Shown in pieces: positions 17,088 through 26,032 of a stretch of DNA of 64,000 nt. Below the pieces are notes generated by a model. That model did not search any database, was not told where the DNA came from, and was given only the letters and a program-made list of their open reading frames with translations. Source of the DNA: an uncultured Christensenellaceae bacterium (GTDB taxonomy: Bacteria > Bacillota > Clostridia > Christensenellales > Aristaeellaceae); the NCBI GenBank assembly GCA_905234985.1, contig CAJOJQ010000010.1:1-64000 (forward strand). The letters run 5' to 3'. Positions within the stretch are counted from its first letter, which is position 1. Each line of letters starts with the position of its first letter. The translations under genes were made by a program, and so were the position numbers.

Positions 17088-18392
17088 TTATTCCAGGGTG
17101 TATGCGCCGTTTCCCACAGCGCGGATCTCCGTTTCATAGAAGGCCCGCATGCCGTTGATCATAGAAGCCACGTCCCTGGCCCCGGCGGTTTCATAGCTGC
17201 TGTGCATGGCCAGCTGGGCCAGGCCGATATCCAGGGTGTTAATGGACACGTGGCTGCCGGAAATGTTGCCCAAGGTGCCGCCGCCCGGCAAATCGGACCG
17301 GTTGGCGTAATGCTGCACCGGCACCCCGGCCTTTTCGCAGATGTGATGGAACACCGCCTCGCTGACGCCGTCGGTGGTATACTTCTGGTTGGCGTTGAAC
17401 TTGATCACGACGCCCTTGTTCATTTCCGTCATGTTCAGGGGATCGGAATATTCCGGGTGATTGGGGTGCATGGCGTGGGCGTTATCGGCGGAGAGCATGA
17501 AGCTATGGGCAAGCAGGGTATAATACTCCTCCTCGGAGCGGCCTAAGGCCAGCACGATGCGGCGCAGCACGTCGGCAAGGAAGGTGGAATCCGCGCCCTG
17601 CTTGGTGGTACTGCCCACTTCCTCGTTATCGAACACACAGCACACGTTGGCGTGATTGCCGGGCTTGGCGGCTTTCAGGGCCTCCACGGAGGCGAAGGCG
17701 CATTCCAAATCGTCCAGCCGGGGGGCGGAAATGAATTCCTCCTTCACGCCCCACACCCGGCCCTCCATGCGGTTGTACAGGAACAGGTCGGCCCCCAACA
17801 GGTCTTTTTCTTCCACACCCGCCGCTTTGGCGATTTCCGCCCGGAAGGTGTTCCTGGCGTCTCCCGTTCCCCACAGGGGATACGTGTCCACCGCCGGGTT
17901 GAACTTGTAGCCGTCGTTCACCTGCCGGTTCATGTGGATGGCCACGTTGGGGATCACGCACAGATCCCGGTCCAGGTCCACCAGCACGGAAGCGACGCCC
18001 GCCGCCGTGCGCACCAGGGCGCGGCCCGCGACGGACAAGGGGCGGTCAAACCAGCTGGACATGATCATGCCGCCGTAGCGTTCCGTGTCCAATTGCACAT
18101 ACTTGTCCTTGACCGCCACTTCGGCGTTTTCCTTGATCTTGAAGGTGGGGGAATCGGCGTGGCTGGCGACGATCTGGAAGCCGGAGCAATCCCCCTCCGG
18201 CAGGGTAAACGCGATGACGCTGCTGCCGTTGCGGATCACGAGGTATTTGCCGCCCGGCGCAAGGCGCCATTTTTCCCCTTCGTTCAGCAGGTTATAATCG
18301 CTGAACGCCCGCCGGATGGTATCGACGGCATGGTAGCAGGTGGGACTTTGACCGATGAACCCGATCAGCTTCCGTACATAGTTTTCTTCCAT
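17088..18392 (-). CDS. M18 family zinc aminopeptidase
   Basis: 434 residues, the family length. M18 enzymes remove N-terminal residues (often acidic) from peptides in the cytoplasm with two metals. Ligands are visible: His78 in ASHADSP, bridging Asp227 in APRLDDLE, the DNEEVGS pair Glu257/Glu258, the SADNAHAMHPNHPEY block, and the late His in AMHSSYETAG. The RSDLPGGGTLGNI segment is also characteristic. It lies 10 bp downstream of the MATE gene on the same strand, so probably the second gene of that transcript. Confidence 0.94.
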   Translation of the reverse strand: MEENYVRKLIGFIGQSPTCYHAVDTIRRAFSDYNLLNEGEKWRLAPGGKYLVIRNGSSVIAFTLPEGDCSGFQIVASHADSPTFKIKENAEVAVKDKYVQLDTERYGGMIMSSWFDRPLSVAGRALVRTAAGVASVLVDLDRDLCVIPNVAIHMNRQVNDGYKFNPAVDTYPLWGTGDARNTFRAEIAKAAGVEEKDLLGADLFLYNRMEGRVWGVKEEFISAPRLDDLECAFASVEALKAAKPGNHANVCCVFDNEEVGSTTKQGADSTFLADVLRRIVLALGRSEEEYYTLLAHSFMLSADNAHAMHPNHPEYSDPLNMTEMNKGVVIKFNANQKYTTDGVSEAVFHHICEKAGVPVQHYANRSDLPGGGTLGNISGSHVSINTLDIGLAQLAMHSSYETAGARDVASMINGMRAFYETEIRAVGNGAYTLE

Positions 18393-18402
18393 GATGAACC
18401 TC

Positions 18403-19773
18403 CTATTCCGTTTGTTCCCGTTCCCGCGTTAAATCCTTCACCCATTTGTATTTCCGGTAATGGTACAGCACCCAGGGGATTTTGCCCACTTCGTCTAAGC
18501 AGGTGCAGGCGTATACGGCCAGCACGGGCCAGTGGAACCAGAAGGCCCCGGCAAACGCCAGGGGGAGCGCCAGGCCCCACATGCTCACGGCTAAGCTGTA
18601 CACGTCGAACAGGGTATCGCCCCCGGCGGCGAAAATGCCGTTGATGATCACGGTGTTGGCCGAGCGCCCGATCATATACACCGCCATAATAACCATCATG
18701 CCGGTCAGATACCGGCGGGCGTCGTCCGTCATGGTCATGCCGCCGGTCACCAGGGGCGTGGCGGCCAGCATGAGCAGGGTGGAGGCAAAGCCGATCACGA
18801 AGGACAGCTTCGCCAGCCGGTCGCCGTACAGCTTTCCCTTTTCCAGCCTGCCCGCGCCCAGCTCGTTGCCCACTAAGATGCCCCCCGCGCTGCTGATGCC
18901 GTTGCAGGCGCAGCACACCAGATCGCGCACCACGGCGGCTACGGAATTGGCCGCCGCCGCGTCGCCGCCCATATGGCCCATGACGGCGGTATAGGCCGTG
19001 AAGCCCACCCCCCAGAACAGCCCGCCGCCCAGCAGCGGCAGGCAGCACTTGCGGAAATCGGCGGAAAGCTCCCGATCCCGGAAGAAGAAGCGCCTGAAAT
19101 CGGGCCGCACGTAGTCCTTGCCCCGGCACACGATCACACACAGCAAAAGCTCGATCACCCGGGCGCACAGGGTCGCCAGGGCGGCGCCCTGGGCGTCCAT
19201 GGCGGGAATGGGGCCTAAGCCGAAAATGAACACGGCGTTCAGGGCGATATTCAGCACCACCGCGCTGGAGGAGATCCAGGCGCAGGGCCCCGCGTGGCCG
19301 GTGAACTTCATCACCGCTAAATAGCACTGGGAAATGCCCGTTAAAAGATACGACCAGCCCGCGATGCGCAGGTACGCCGCGCCGATGTCGATGAGGGGCT
19401 GCTCGTGGGTGAAGGCCAGCATCAAGTATTGGGGAAAAAGCACACAGGCTAAGAAAAACACGAAGGAAAGCCCCGCGGACAGACGCAGCATCAGGCTGAA
19501 CACATCCTGAATGGTGCGCCTGTCTCCCTTGCCCCAGTACTGCGCGCCCAAAATGGACCCGGCCGCGACGATGGCATAGATCATCATGTTCTGAATGAAC
19601 TGCACCTGGGTGGCCAGGGAAACCGCCGCCATGGAATTCTGGGCGATATGGCCCAGCATCACCGCGTCCCCCGCCGCCACGGAAGCCAGCATCAGGCTTT
19701 GAAAGGAAATGGGCAGGGTAAGCCGCACCAGTTTTCCGTAAAATTCCCGGTCAGAAAACCATTTCTTGCTCAT
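18403..19773 (-). CDS. MATE family efflux transporter
   Basis: 456 residues and 12 hydrophobic segments in two related halves. MATE proteins export drugs or metabolites in exchange for Na+ or H+. Typical pieces are GDAVMLGHI near the start, AGSILGAQYWGKGD, and the second-half equivalents GISSAGGILVGNELGAG and ANTVIINGIFAAGGD. I place the start at 19773: the ribosome site AAGGAAG lies inside the longer frame that begins at 19794 and is 8 bases before this ATG. No regulator adjoins it, so the substrate is open. Confidence 0.92.
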   Translation of the reverse strand: MSKKWFSDREFYGKLVRLTLPISFQSLMLASVAAGDAVMLGHIAQNSMAAVSLATQVQFIQNMMIYAIVAAGSILGAQYWGKGDRRTIQDVFSLMLRLSAGLSFVFFLACVLFPQYLMLAFTHEQPLIDIGAAYLRIAGWSYLLTGISQCYLAVMKFTGHAGPCAWISSSAVVLNIALNAVFIFGLGPIPAMDAQGAALATLCARVIELLLCVIVCRGKDYVRPDFRRFFFRDRELSADFRKCCLPLLGGGLFWGVGFTAYTAVMGHMGGDAAAANSVAAVVRDLVCCACNGISSAGGILVGNELGAGRLEKGKLYGDRLAKLSFVIGFASTLLMLAATPLVTGGMTMTDDARRYLTGMMVIMAVYMIGRSANTVIINGIFAAGGDTLFDVYSLAVSMWGLALPLAFAGAFWFHWPVLAVYACTCLDEVGKIPWVLYHYRKYKWVKDLTREREQTE

Positions 19774-19875
19774 GCGCATTGCTTCCTTATGCATAGACGG
19801 CCATGCCGTCCGTACCTCCCGCGTTTTCAGAAAGCATCATACCATATTTTTCTTTTCTTTTCCACAATACCGCGC

Positions 19876-19919
19876 AAAAAAACAGCGCGGGCGTCCGGCT
19901 TGAGTGCCGGGCGTCCGCG
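19876..19919 (-). terminator. Terminator of the coiled-coil/MMPL operon
   Basis: Arms at 19886-19899 and 19906-19919 (14 bases each, two mismatches) around a 6-base loop, followed on the minus strand by a run of seven T at 19876-19882. It lies just after the stop of the secreted coiled-coil gene. Confidence 0.7.
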
Positions 19920-19937
19920 TCCTGTTTTCGGAAAAGA

Positions 19938-21440
19938 TTATTGCAGATCGGTGCGGATCACATATACGGTCACGGCCTGCATGCCTTCGAGGCGCAGATC
20001 GTAGCCCCCGTTCTGGGCCTGATCCCGGGTCTGCTCGTACAGTTCCAGGATATGAAGCCCGTCGCGCTGCACATAGGGCAGGGCCAGGGAGGCGAGCTGC
20101 TTTTCCGCGGTCTGCACGGTGGATTTTACCTTGGCGGTGCCGTTCTTTTGCAGCTTTTCAGCGTCCTTTTGAAGCGCCGCCGCGCCGTCCTTGAGGGCGG
20201 TGAGATCAGCGGCCAGCGCGTCCGCGCTCTGCGCCGCCTGGGCCGCGGCCTCCGTATAGGCTTTCAGGCTGTTCACAAGCTGCACGGTCTGTTCCAATTG
20301 GGCTTTCAGGGTGGCGATCTTGGCGGCGGCGTCCGCTTCCTGGCTCTGGGCGGCATTGTCCAGCGCCTGGGCGCAGTTTTCCGCCGTCAGTTCGGGCACG
20401 GTGACGCCCAAAGCGGCCAATTGGGCCTGGGCGGACTGGAAAGCGGCGGAAAGCAGGGCGCTGGCCTGGGCGTTCAGGGCGCCGCCGTTGGTCTGCAAGC
20501 CGTTCAGGGCCGTTTGCAGCGTTCCGGCGCCGGTCTGGGCAGCGTCGGCGCGGTTTGCCAATTCCTCCGCGCTGCCGTGAAGGGCCTGGGCGCTTTCGTC
20601 CAGCTTGACCACGTTATGGTTAAAGTCGTTCACCTGGCCCAGCACGATGTTGGTTTTCAGGTTTTGCAGGCCCTTTTGCATGGGCACGTCTTCCCCGTTT
20701 TTCAGGGCGGTGAGCAGGGACTCGGCCAGGTTCAGGGTGTCCCGCAGATTGACCGGCAGCCTTTCGTCGATTTCTTTGGCCGCTAAGCGGATGGGGTCGG
20801 CGGAAATCAGGGTCATCATCCAGCTTAGGTCGGCGTGATCGGCGTGGAAGGACACGGTGAAGTGATCCGGCAGGCCCAAATCCGCGTCCACCCCCGGCGC
20901 GGCGTACCCCACCAGGATCCGCTGGCCCGCTTCGGACAGGATCATGGCGTTTTCCGCCTGAATGTTCGTCATGCCGGAAGCGTCCAGGGGCAGCAGGGTC
21001 ACGGCCAGAGCGGGCAGCACGCCGTTTGCCCGGTAGGAAACGGTGAGCACCGCCTCGCCGGTCTTTTTTTTCAATTCGGCGGCGGTGACCGATTCTCCTT
21101 CCAGGGTCAGAGAAACGGTGGGCAGGATGGCCGGGGCCTGATCGGAGGTGCCCTGGTAAACGATATCGTTCCCCTGGGCCTGCCAGATCAGGGCGTCGCC
21201 GTCCCGGGTGAAGGCTTCGCCGCCGCTCATGTTTTCAATGCCGGTCAGCAGGGAAACGTCGGCGATTTCCTCCAGCCCGTCCTTGTTTTCCAGACGGACG
21301 CTGTCGGTCAGGCTCCGAATCTCCCCGTCGGGTCCGGTGACGACGTATACCCGTTCATGCTTGATGGTTTCCCCCAGGGCGGACGCGCAGCAGCTCAGGG
21401 CCAGAATGGCCGCCAGCAGCGCGGCAAGCAGCTTTTTCAT
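19938..21440 (-). CDS. Secreted coiled-coil partner of the MMPL exporter
   Basis: 500 residues. A Sec signal (about 1-23, ending ASALG) is followed by a beta-rich region to about 240, then a long Ala/Gln/Leu-rich heptad region (about 250-465) that should form a helical hairpin or coiled coil, and a short tail. There is no convincing lipobox and no C-terminal membrane helix. It starts 17 bp after the MMPL gene. I know similar secreted helical proteins beside MMPL/RND exporters in Clostridia, where an adaptor role is assumed but, to my knowledge, not proven. The region resembles YhgE/Pip spacer helices in composition only. Confidence 0.7.
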   Translation of the reverse strand: MKKLLAALLAAILALSCCASALGETIKHERVYVVTGPDGEIRSLTDSVRLENKDGLEEIADVSLLTGIENMSGGEAFTRDGDALIWQAQGNDIVYQGTSDQAPAILPTVSLTLEGESVTAAELKKKTGEAVLTVSYRANGVLPALAVTLLPLDASGMTNIQAENAMILSEAGQRILVGYAAPGVDADLGLPDHFTVSFHADHADLSWMMTLISADPIRLAAKEIDERLPVNLRDTLNLAESLLTALKNGEDVPMQKGLQNLKTNIVLGQVNDFNHNVVKLDESAQALHGSAEELANRADAAQTGAGTLQTALNGLQTNGGALNAQASALLSAAFQSAQAQLAALGVTVPELTAENCAQALDNAAQSQEADAAAKIATLKAQLEQTVQLVNSLKAYTEAAAQAAQSADALAADLTALKDGAAALQKDAEKLQKNGTAKVKSTVQTAEKQLASLALPYVQRDGLHILELYEQTRDQAQNGGYDLRLEGMQAVTVYVIRTDLQ

Positions 21441-21457
21441 AACGATCCCTCTTTCTT

Positions 21458-23524
21458 TTATTTTGCGACCTTCATATCAAAAGTCGTATGCACGATCACC
21501 TTATCCAGCAGCAGCAGCACGGCGGGCAGCAGCAGCAACACCACCGCCACCGATATCAGCGCGCCCCGGGCGATGAGGCGGCACATGGTGGAAATGATCG
21601 CCACGTTGGAATACAGGCCCACGCCGTAGGTGGCGGCGAAGAACCCGATGCCGCTGACCAGCACGCTTTGGGCCGAGGACGCGGTGGCCCGGTTCACGGC
21701 TTCCGCTTTATTCATGCCGTTCAGGCGGTTTTGCTTGTAGCGGGTGGTGAGCAGGATGGCGTAGTCCACCGTCGCGCCCAATTGAATGGTGGAAATCAGG
21801 ATCGGCCCCACGAAGGGCAATTCCTCATGCAGATAATAGGGTACGCACAGGTTGGCCGCAATCGCCAGTTCGATGATCGCCACCAGCAGCACCGGCAGGG
21901 TCAGGGATTTTTGCACCAGCAGAATGATCACGAAAATGGCGGCGATGGAAATGAGGCTGACCACCGTGAAATCGTGATCCGTGCAGGCGATCAGGTCCTT
22001 GGTGCAGGGGGCTTCGCCGATGAGCATGCCGCCCTGGTCGTATTTCTTCAAAATCCCGTTCAGCGCGTCGATCTGGGCGTTCACCTCGTCGGTGGAAATC
22101 ACGTAAGCGGAACTGATCAGCATGAGCTGATACCGGTCGCTTTTCAGCAGGGAAAGCACGTCCGGGGGCACGATGGATTCCGGGATGCCCGCGCCCAGCA
22201 GGCTGTCCACGCCGATCACGGCCTTCACTCCGTCCACCCGCTCCATTTCCTCCGACATGGCCCGCACGTCCTTCTGGGACACGTCGGCGTCCACCAGCAG
22301 CAGGTGGGTGGTAGCCATATCGAAGGTCTCCGCCAGCTTTTTATTGGCGATGATGGAGGGCAGCTCCTGGGGCATGACCTTGCTCATATCGTAATACACG
22401 GGGTCGTTCATGTAGCCGTAAAAGGCCGGAACGATCATCAGGGCCAAGATCACGCACAGCACTTTATAATGCTTGCTGACGAAATTGCCTAAGAAATGCA
22501 GATTGGGCAGCAGCGGCTTGTGGCTGGTTTTCTCGATGGCCTTGTCCAGGGTGCGGATCACGCAGGGCAGCAGCACCACCGTGCCCAGCACGCCCAAAAT
22601 AACGCCCTTGCTCATGACCACGCCCAGGTCCCGGCCCAGGGTAAAGCTCATGAAGCAGATGGAGATGAAACCCGCCACCGTGGTCAGGCTGGAGCCGAGG
22701 ATGGAGGTAAAGGTCAGGCGGATGGCGTTTGCCATGGCCTCGTCCTTATCATCCGTCAGGGTTTTCTGCTCCTTGTAACTGTGCCACAGGAAAATAGAAT
22801 AATCCAACGTGACGCCCAATTGCAGCACGGCGGCCACGGCCTTGGTGATGTAGCTGATCTCTCCGAAGAAGTAATTGGTGCCCATGTTGTACAGCACGGA
22901 AACGCCGATGCAGCACAGGAAAATCAGGGGCAGCAGAAAGGAGTCCATGGTGAGCGTCAGCACCAGTGCGCACAGCGCCACGGCGATGCCCACGTAAATG
23001 GCTTCCTGATCCTCCACCAACTGCTTAGTATCCGTCACCACGGCGGACAGGCCGGACACGAAGCACTTTTCCCCCGCCACGGCCCGCACCCGCCGAATGG
23101 CCTCCATGGTTTCCTCGGCGGAGGAACCCGAATCAAAGAATACGGCGGACAGCATGCAGTCGCCCCGCTGAAACAGTTCCCGGTAGTCGGTGGGAATGAT
23201 TTCCACCGGCAGCGCGCCCTTGGTGATGGAGGCATAGCCAATCACGGATTCCACATGGGGAATCTCTCGGATGGCGTTTTCCATTTCCTCCTGTTCCCGC
23301 AGAGGCATGCCCTCCGTGATCAGCAGGGAAAACGCGCCCTTCCCGAAATCCTGTAACAGGATTTCCTGCCCCTGCACCGTTTCCAGCTCCTGGGGCAGAT
23401 AATACAGCAAATCGTACTTGGTTTTGGTGGCGGCCATGCCCAGCGCCGAGGGGATCATGAGCAGCAGGCAAATCACGATCACCAGGGCGCGACGCCGCAC
23501 CAGCCATTTGGCAAAGCCCTTCAC
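21458..23524 (-). CDS. MMPL-type RND exporter
   Basis: 688 residues: one N-terminal helix, an extracellular domain, five helices, a second extracellular domain after another helix, and five helices, the two-repeat 12-TM plan of the MMPL family. The paired TM4 motifs that carry the proton relay are present: GVTLDYSIFLWHS in the first half and GATVDYAILLTTR in the second (Asp-Tyr pairs). Members export lipids or hydrophobic compounds with proton drive. It is transcribed away from a TetR gene and together with the secreted coiled-coil gene, the usual arrangement of an inducible efflux operon. The cargo is unknown. Confidence 0.9.
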   Translation of the reverse strand: MKGFAKWLVRRRALVIVICLLLMIPSALGMAATKTKYDLLYYLPQELETVQGQEILLQDFGKGAFSLLITEGMPLREQEEMENAIREIPHVESVIGYASITKGALPVEIIPTDYRELFQRGDCMLSAVFFDSGSSAEETMEAIRRVRAVAGEKCFVSGLSAVVTDTKQLVEDQEAIYVGIAVALCALVLTLTMDSFLLPLIFLCCIGVSVLYNMGTNYFFGEISYITKAVAAVLQLGVTLDYSIFLWHSYKEQKTLTDDKDEAMANAIRLTFTSILGSSLTTVAGFISICFMSFTLGRDLGVVMSKGVILGVLGTVVLLPCVIRTLDKAIEKTSHKPLLPNLHFLGNFVSKHYKVLCVILALMIVPAFYGYMNDPVYYDMSKVMPQELPSIIANKKLAETFDMATTHLLLVDADVSQKDVRAMSEEMERVDGVKAVIGVDSLLGAGIPESIVPPDVLSLLKSDRYQLMLISSAYVISTDEVNAQIDALNGILKKYDQGGMLIGEAPCTKDLIACTDHDFTVVSLISIAAIFVIILLVQKSLTLPVLLVAIIELAIAANLCVPYYLHEELPFVGPILISTIQLGATVDYAILLTTRYKQNRLNGMNKAEAVNRATASSAQSVLVSGIGFFAATYGVGLYSNVAIISTMCRLIARGALISVAVVLLLLPAVLLLLDKVIVHTTFDMKVAK

Positions 23525-23560
23525 GTTGTTTTCCTCCCTTTAGAGTTACAAAACATTGTG

Positions 23561-23589
23561 TTGACTTTCTCAACGTTGAGTATTATAAT
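23561..23589 (+). promoter_or_regulatory. TetR promoter with operator dyad in the spacer
   Basis: TTGACT (23561-23566), 17 bp, TATAAT (23584-23589) drive the TetR gene. The perfect palindrome CTCAACGTTGAG (23569-23580) fills the spacer and overlaps a weaker opposing promoter (TTGAGA and TGTAAC on the minus strand) for the MMPL gene. One bound repressor could shut off both. A second dyad (ATCAATAA / TTATTGAT, about 23607-23631) lies further on. Confidence 0.7.
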
Positions 23590-23712
23590 ATATCTCGCGG
23601 TGGAAATCAATAACCAATTTGATTATTGATCGTCCGATAAGCGGCATGCAGTTGGAATCGTGGCTGTTATCCGACACATATGCCGCGCATTGTTGAGAAA
23701 GAAGGCCAAGCC

Positions 23713-24294
23713 ATGGAGCAGGAAAAAAAGGAGGACAGGCGCGTGCGCCGCACCAAAAAGCTGTTGACCCAGGCCCTGACCCAGCTTTTGCAGGAAAAGC
23801 AGGCCAAGGAAATCACCGTAAAAGAGCTGACCGAGCTGGCGGACATGAACCGGGGCACTTTTTACCTATACTATAAAGATATTTTCGATATGCTGGAAAA
23901 AATCGAGGACAGCTTATTTGAAGCTCTGGACGCCATTGTGGCCCGGCACGAGGAAGAAGCCTTCTCCGCCCAGACCAAGCCCATGCTGCTGGACCTGTTC
24001 AGCTTCATCCAGGAAAACCAGGAAGTGTGCCGGGTGCTGCTCAGCGCCAATGGGGATATGAATTTCCTGCATCGGCTGAACGAGGTGGTGCGGGAAAAAT
24101 GCCGCAGCGTCTGGCTGGCCCTGCGCAAAGGCCAGGATGACGACGCCTTTGATTATCATTACAGCTTTGTGGTTTTCGGCTGCGCCGGGCTGATCCGCGC
24201 CTGGGTGAACCGCGGCTGCCCCGAATCCGCGGCGGAAATGGCCGAATTGGCCGACCGCATGATCCAGCGCGGCAGCCTGACGGACATGGAATGA
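23713..24294 (+). CDS. TetR family regulator of the MMPL operon
   Basis: 193 residues from the ATG at 23713, which has an AGAAGG site; the frame is open back to 23680, but that ATG lacks a ribosome site. The N-terminal helix-turn-helix reads KEITVKELTELADMNRGTFYLYYKDIFDML, a standard TetR recognition region with the FYLYYKDI signature. The C-terminal half is the ligand domain of the clostridial TetR_C type. It is divergent from the MMPL exporter, and the palindrome inside its own promoter is the likely operator, so it should repress itself and the exporter until a ligand binds. Confidence 0.9.
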   Translation: MEQEKKEDRRVRRTKKLLTQALTQLLQEKQAKEITVKELTELADMNRGTFYLYYKDIFDMLEKIEDSLFEALDAIVARHEEEAFSAQTKPMLLDLFSFIQENQEVCRVLLSANGDMNFLHRLNEVVREKCRSVWLALRKGQDDDAFDYHYSFVVFGCAGLIRAWVNRGCPESAAEMAELADRMIQRGSLTDME

Positions 24295-24311
24295 CAAATA
24301 CGCGCTGACAA

Positions 24312-24338
24312 AGGCCGCGCCCGAAACGGACGCGGCCT
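24312..24338. terminator. Bidirectional hairpin between TetR and metQ
   Basis: AGGCCGCG (24312-24319) pairs with CGCGGCCT (24331-24338) around an 11-base loop, between the 3' ends of the two convergent genes. The flanking A and T tracts are short. Confidence 0.6.
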
Positions 24339-24357
24339 CTATTACGCAGTAATGAAA

Positions 24358-25182
24358 TTATTCAGCGACTTCAAAGGTGGGGATAACGCCGCCCGCGAAG
24401 CCTTCGTTGTTCAGGATGAAATCCTTCACTTCCTGGGTGGACAGCACCTTTTCCAGGGCCAGCAGCCAGGGCGCATCCACGTCTTCGGGCTTCACCACCA
24501 GGTAGTTCACATACACCTGACCGGTCACGGTGGAGGCTTCGGTGAACAGGGCGTCGTCGCGGACGGTCATGCCGGCGTCCAGCACATAGTTGCCGTTGAT
24601 GACGGCGAAGGCCACGTCGTCCAGCACGGCGGGGATCTTTTCAGCATCCAATTCCACGATCTCGATGCCGTTGGTTTCCACGATATCTTCCTTCTGCAGG
24701 CCGCTGTCGGGGTTGGCGCCTTCGGGCAGGGTGATCAGGCCCGCTTCGGCAAGCAGGATCAAGGCGCGGGTTTCATTGGAGGGGTCGTTGGTCACGGCGA
24801 TTTTGTCACCGGGGGCGATGTCCTTCAGATCCTTCTTGGTGCCGGGATAGATGCCGTAGGGTTCGCAGTGTACGCCGAAGGCGGCGACCAGCTTGTCTTC
24901 TTCCTTTTCAACGCTGGCGTTGTAGGCGTTCAGGAAGGGGATATGCTGGAAGTAGTTGCCGTTCACTTCACCGGCGGCGGTGGCGGGGTTGGCCACATAG
25001 TAGTCGGTCACTTCCAGGATTTCCAGGTCGTAACCCAGGGCGGCCAGATCGTCCTTCACGAATTCGAGGATGATGGCGTGGGGGGTGGTGGAAGCGGCGA
25101 TGGTGATTTTTTCATTCGCCAGCGCGGCGGGAACCACAGACAGGATGACCAGGGCCAGAACCAGAGCAAATACCTTCTTCAT
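24358..25182 (-). CDS. metQ: Methionine ABC transporter substrate-binding protein
   Basis: 274 residues, NlpA/MetQ family, which captures methionine (or its sulfoxides) outside the cell for MetNI. Family features are ITIAASTTPHAIILEFVK at the start of the mature protein, VNGNYFQHIPFLN, and ITNDPSNE-like VTNDPSNETRALILL. The signal peptide (1-22, ending PAALA) has no lipobox cysteine, which is odd: in Gram-positive bacteria MetQ is normally a lipoprotein, so this one either stays attached through an uncleaved signal or is released. It is the last gene of metNIQ, separated from metI by a palindromic element. Confidence 0.93.
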   Translation of the reverse strand: MKKVFALVLALVILSVVPAALANEKITIAASTTPHAIILEFVKDDLAALGYDLEILEVTDYYVANPATAAGEVNGNYFQHIPFLNAYNASVEKEEDKLVAAFGVHCEPYGIYPGTKKDLKDIAPGDKIAVTNDPSNETRALILLAEAGLITLPEGANPDSGLQKEDIVETNGIEIVELDAEKIPAVLDDVAFAVINGNYVLDAGMTVRDDALFTEASTVTGQVYVNYLVVKPEDVDAPWLLALEKVLSTQEVKDFILNNEGFAGGVIPTFEVAE

Positions 25183-25212
25183 GAGTAAGTCTCCTTTCTA
25201 ATTTCCGGTTTT

Positions 25213-25373
25213 ATACTATTCGACATCTGCAATGTTGCCAGATTCAGGATGGATTTTCCGTCTTGGCTAAGCTGAGTGAGGGAGGCGTAGCAGCGCTACG
25301 TTGACCGGAACGAAGCGACGCCAAGGCGAAAAAGACGCCTGAAGATGGCGATATTGCGGATGGAGAATAGTAT
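25213..25373. repeat. Composite palindromic element, copy 4, inside metNIQ
   Basis: The arms 25213-25247 and 25339-25373 are complementary at roughly 28 of 35 positions. A second stem (around 25250-25267 with 25319-25337, TCTTGGC/GCCAAGG core) and an inner hairpin (GCGTAG/CTACG near 25285-25300) nest within. The element spans almost the entire gap between the metI stop and the metQ start. As RNA it would form one long branched hairpin in the middle of the operon message. Confidence 0.75.
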
Positions 25374-25375
25374 CA

Positions 25376-26032
25376 TTAACGGATTCTATGATCCAAGCGG
25401 CGGGTAAGCCGCGTACCGGTGATAGCGATCACCTGCACCATCAGCACCAGCACGGCGCTGGCCATGTACATGAAGTCGTAATACTTCTTGCCGCGCTGAT
25501 AGCCTTTCGTGATGGCGTAGGCCCCAATGCCGCCGCCGCCCACGGCGGACACCATGGCGGTGTAAGCCAGGATGGTGGTGACGGCCATGGCCGCTCCCGT
25601 TACCAGAGAGGGCACGGATTCGGGAATGAGTACCTTCCATATGATTTGCCAGGTGGAGGACCCCATGGCCCTGGCGGCCTCGATCACGCCGCCGTCCACC
25701 TCCAGGAAGGATTGCTCCACCACCCGGGCGATGTAGGGCGTGGCGCTGATGACCAGGGGGAACACGGAGGCCGTGGTGCCGATGGAGGTGCCCATGACGA
25801 GCCGGGTGACGGGAATGAGCATGGCGATGAGCAGAATAAAGGGAATGGAACGAAGGAAGTTGATGATCGCGCCCAGCACCGCGTTGAAGGTGGGGGCGGG
25901 ACGGATGCCGTCTTTCCGGGTGATCACCAGCAGCACGCCTAAGGGCATGCCCAGCAGGTAGGAAATGACGGACGTCCAAATGGTCATCATACAGGTTTCC
26001 TGAAAGCCCTGCCAAATCAGGCTCCAGTTCAT
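25376..26032 (-). CDS. metI: Methionine ABC transporter permease
   Basis: 218 residues with five membrane helices, the MetI plan. The EAA loop that docks on the ATPase is clear: EAARAMGSSTWQIIWKVLIPES. It moves methionine across the membrane with MetN and MetQ. The start overlaps the metN stop by 4 bp (ATGA), so the two are translationally coupled. Confidence 0.95.
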   Translation of the reverse strand: MNWSLIWQGFQETCMMTIWTSVISYLLGMPLGVLLVITRKDGIRPAPTFNAVLGAIINFLRSIPFILLIAMLIPVTRLVMGTSIGTTASVFPLVISATPYIARVVEQSFLEVDGGVIEAARAMGSSTWQIIWKVLIPESVPSLVTGAAMAVTTILAYTAMVSAVGGGGIGAYAITKGYQRGKKYYDFMYMASAVLVLMVQVIAITGTRLTRRLDHRIR

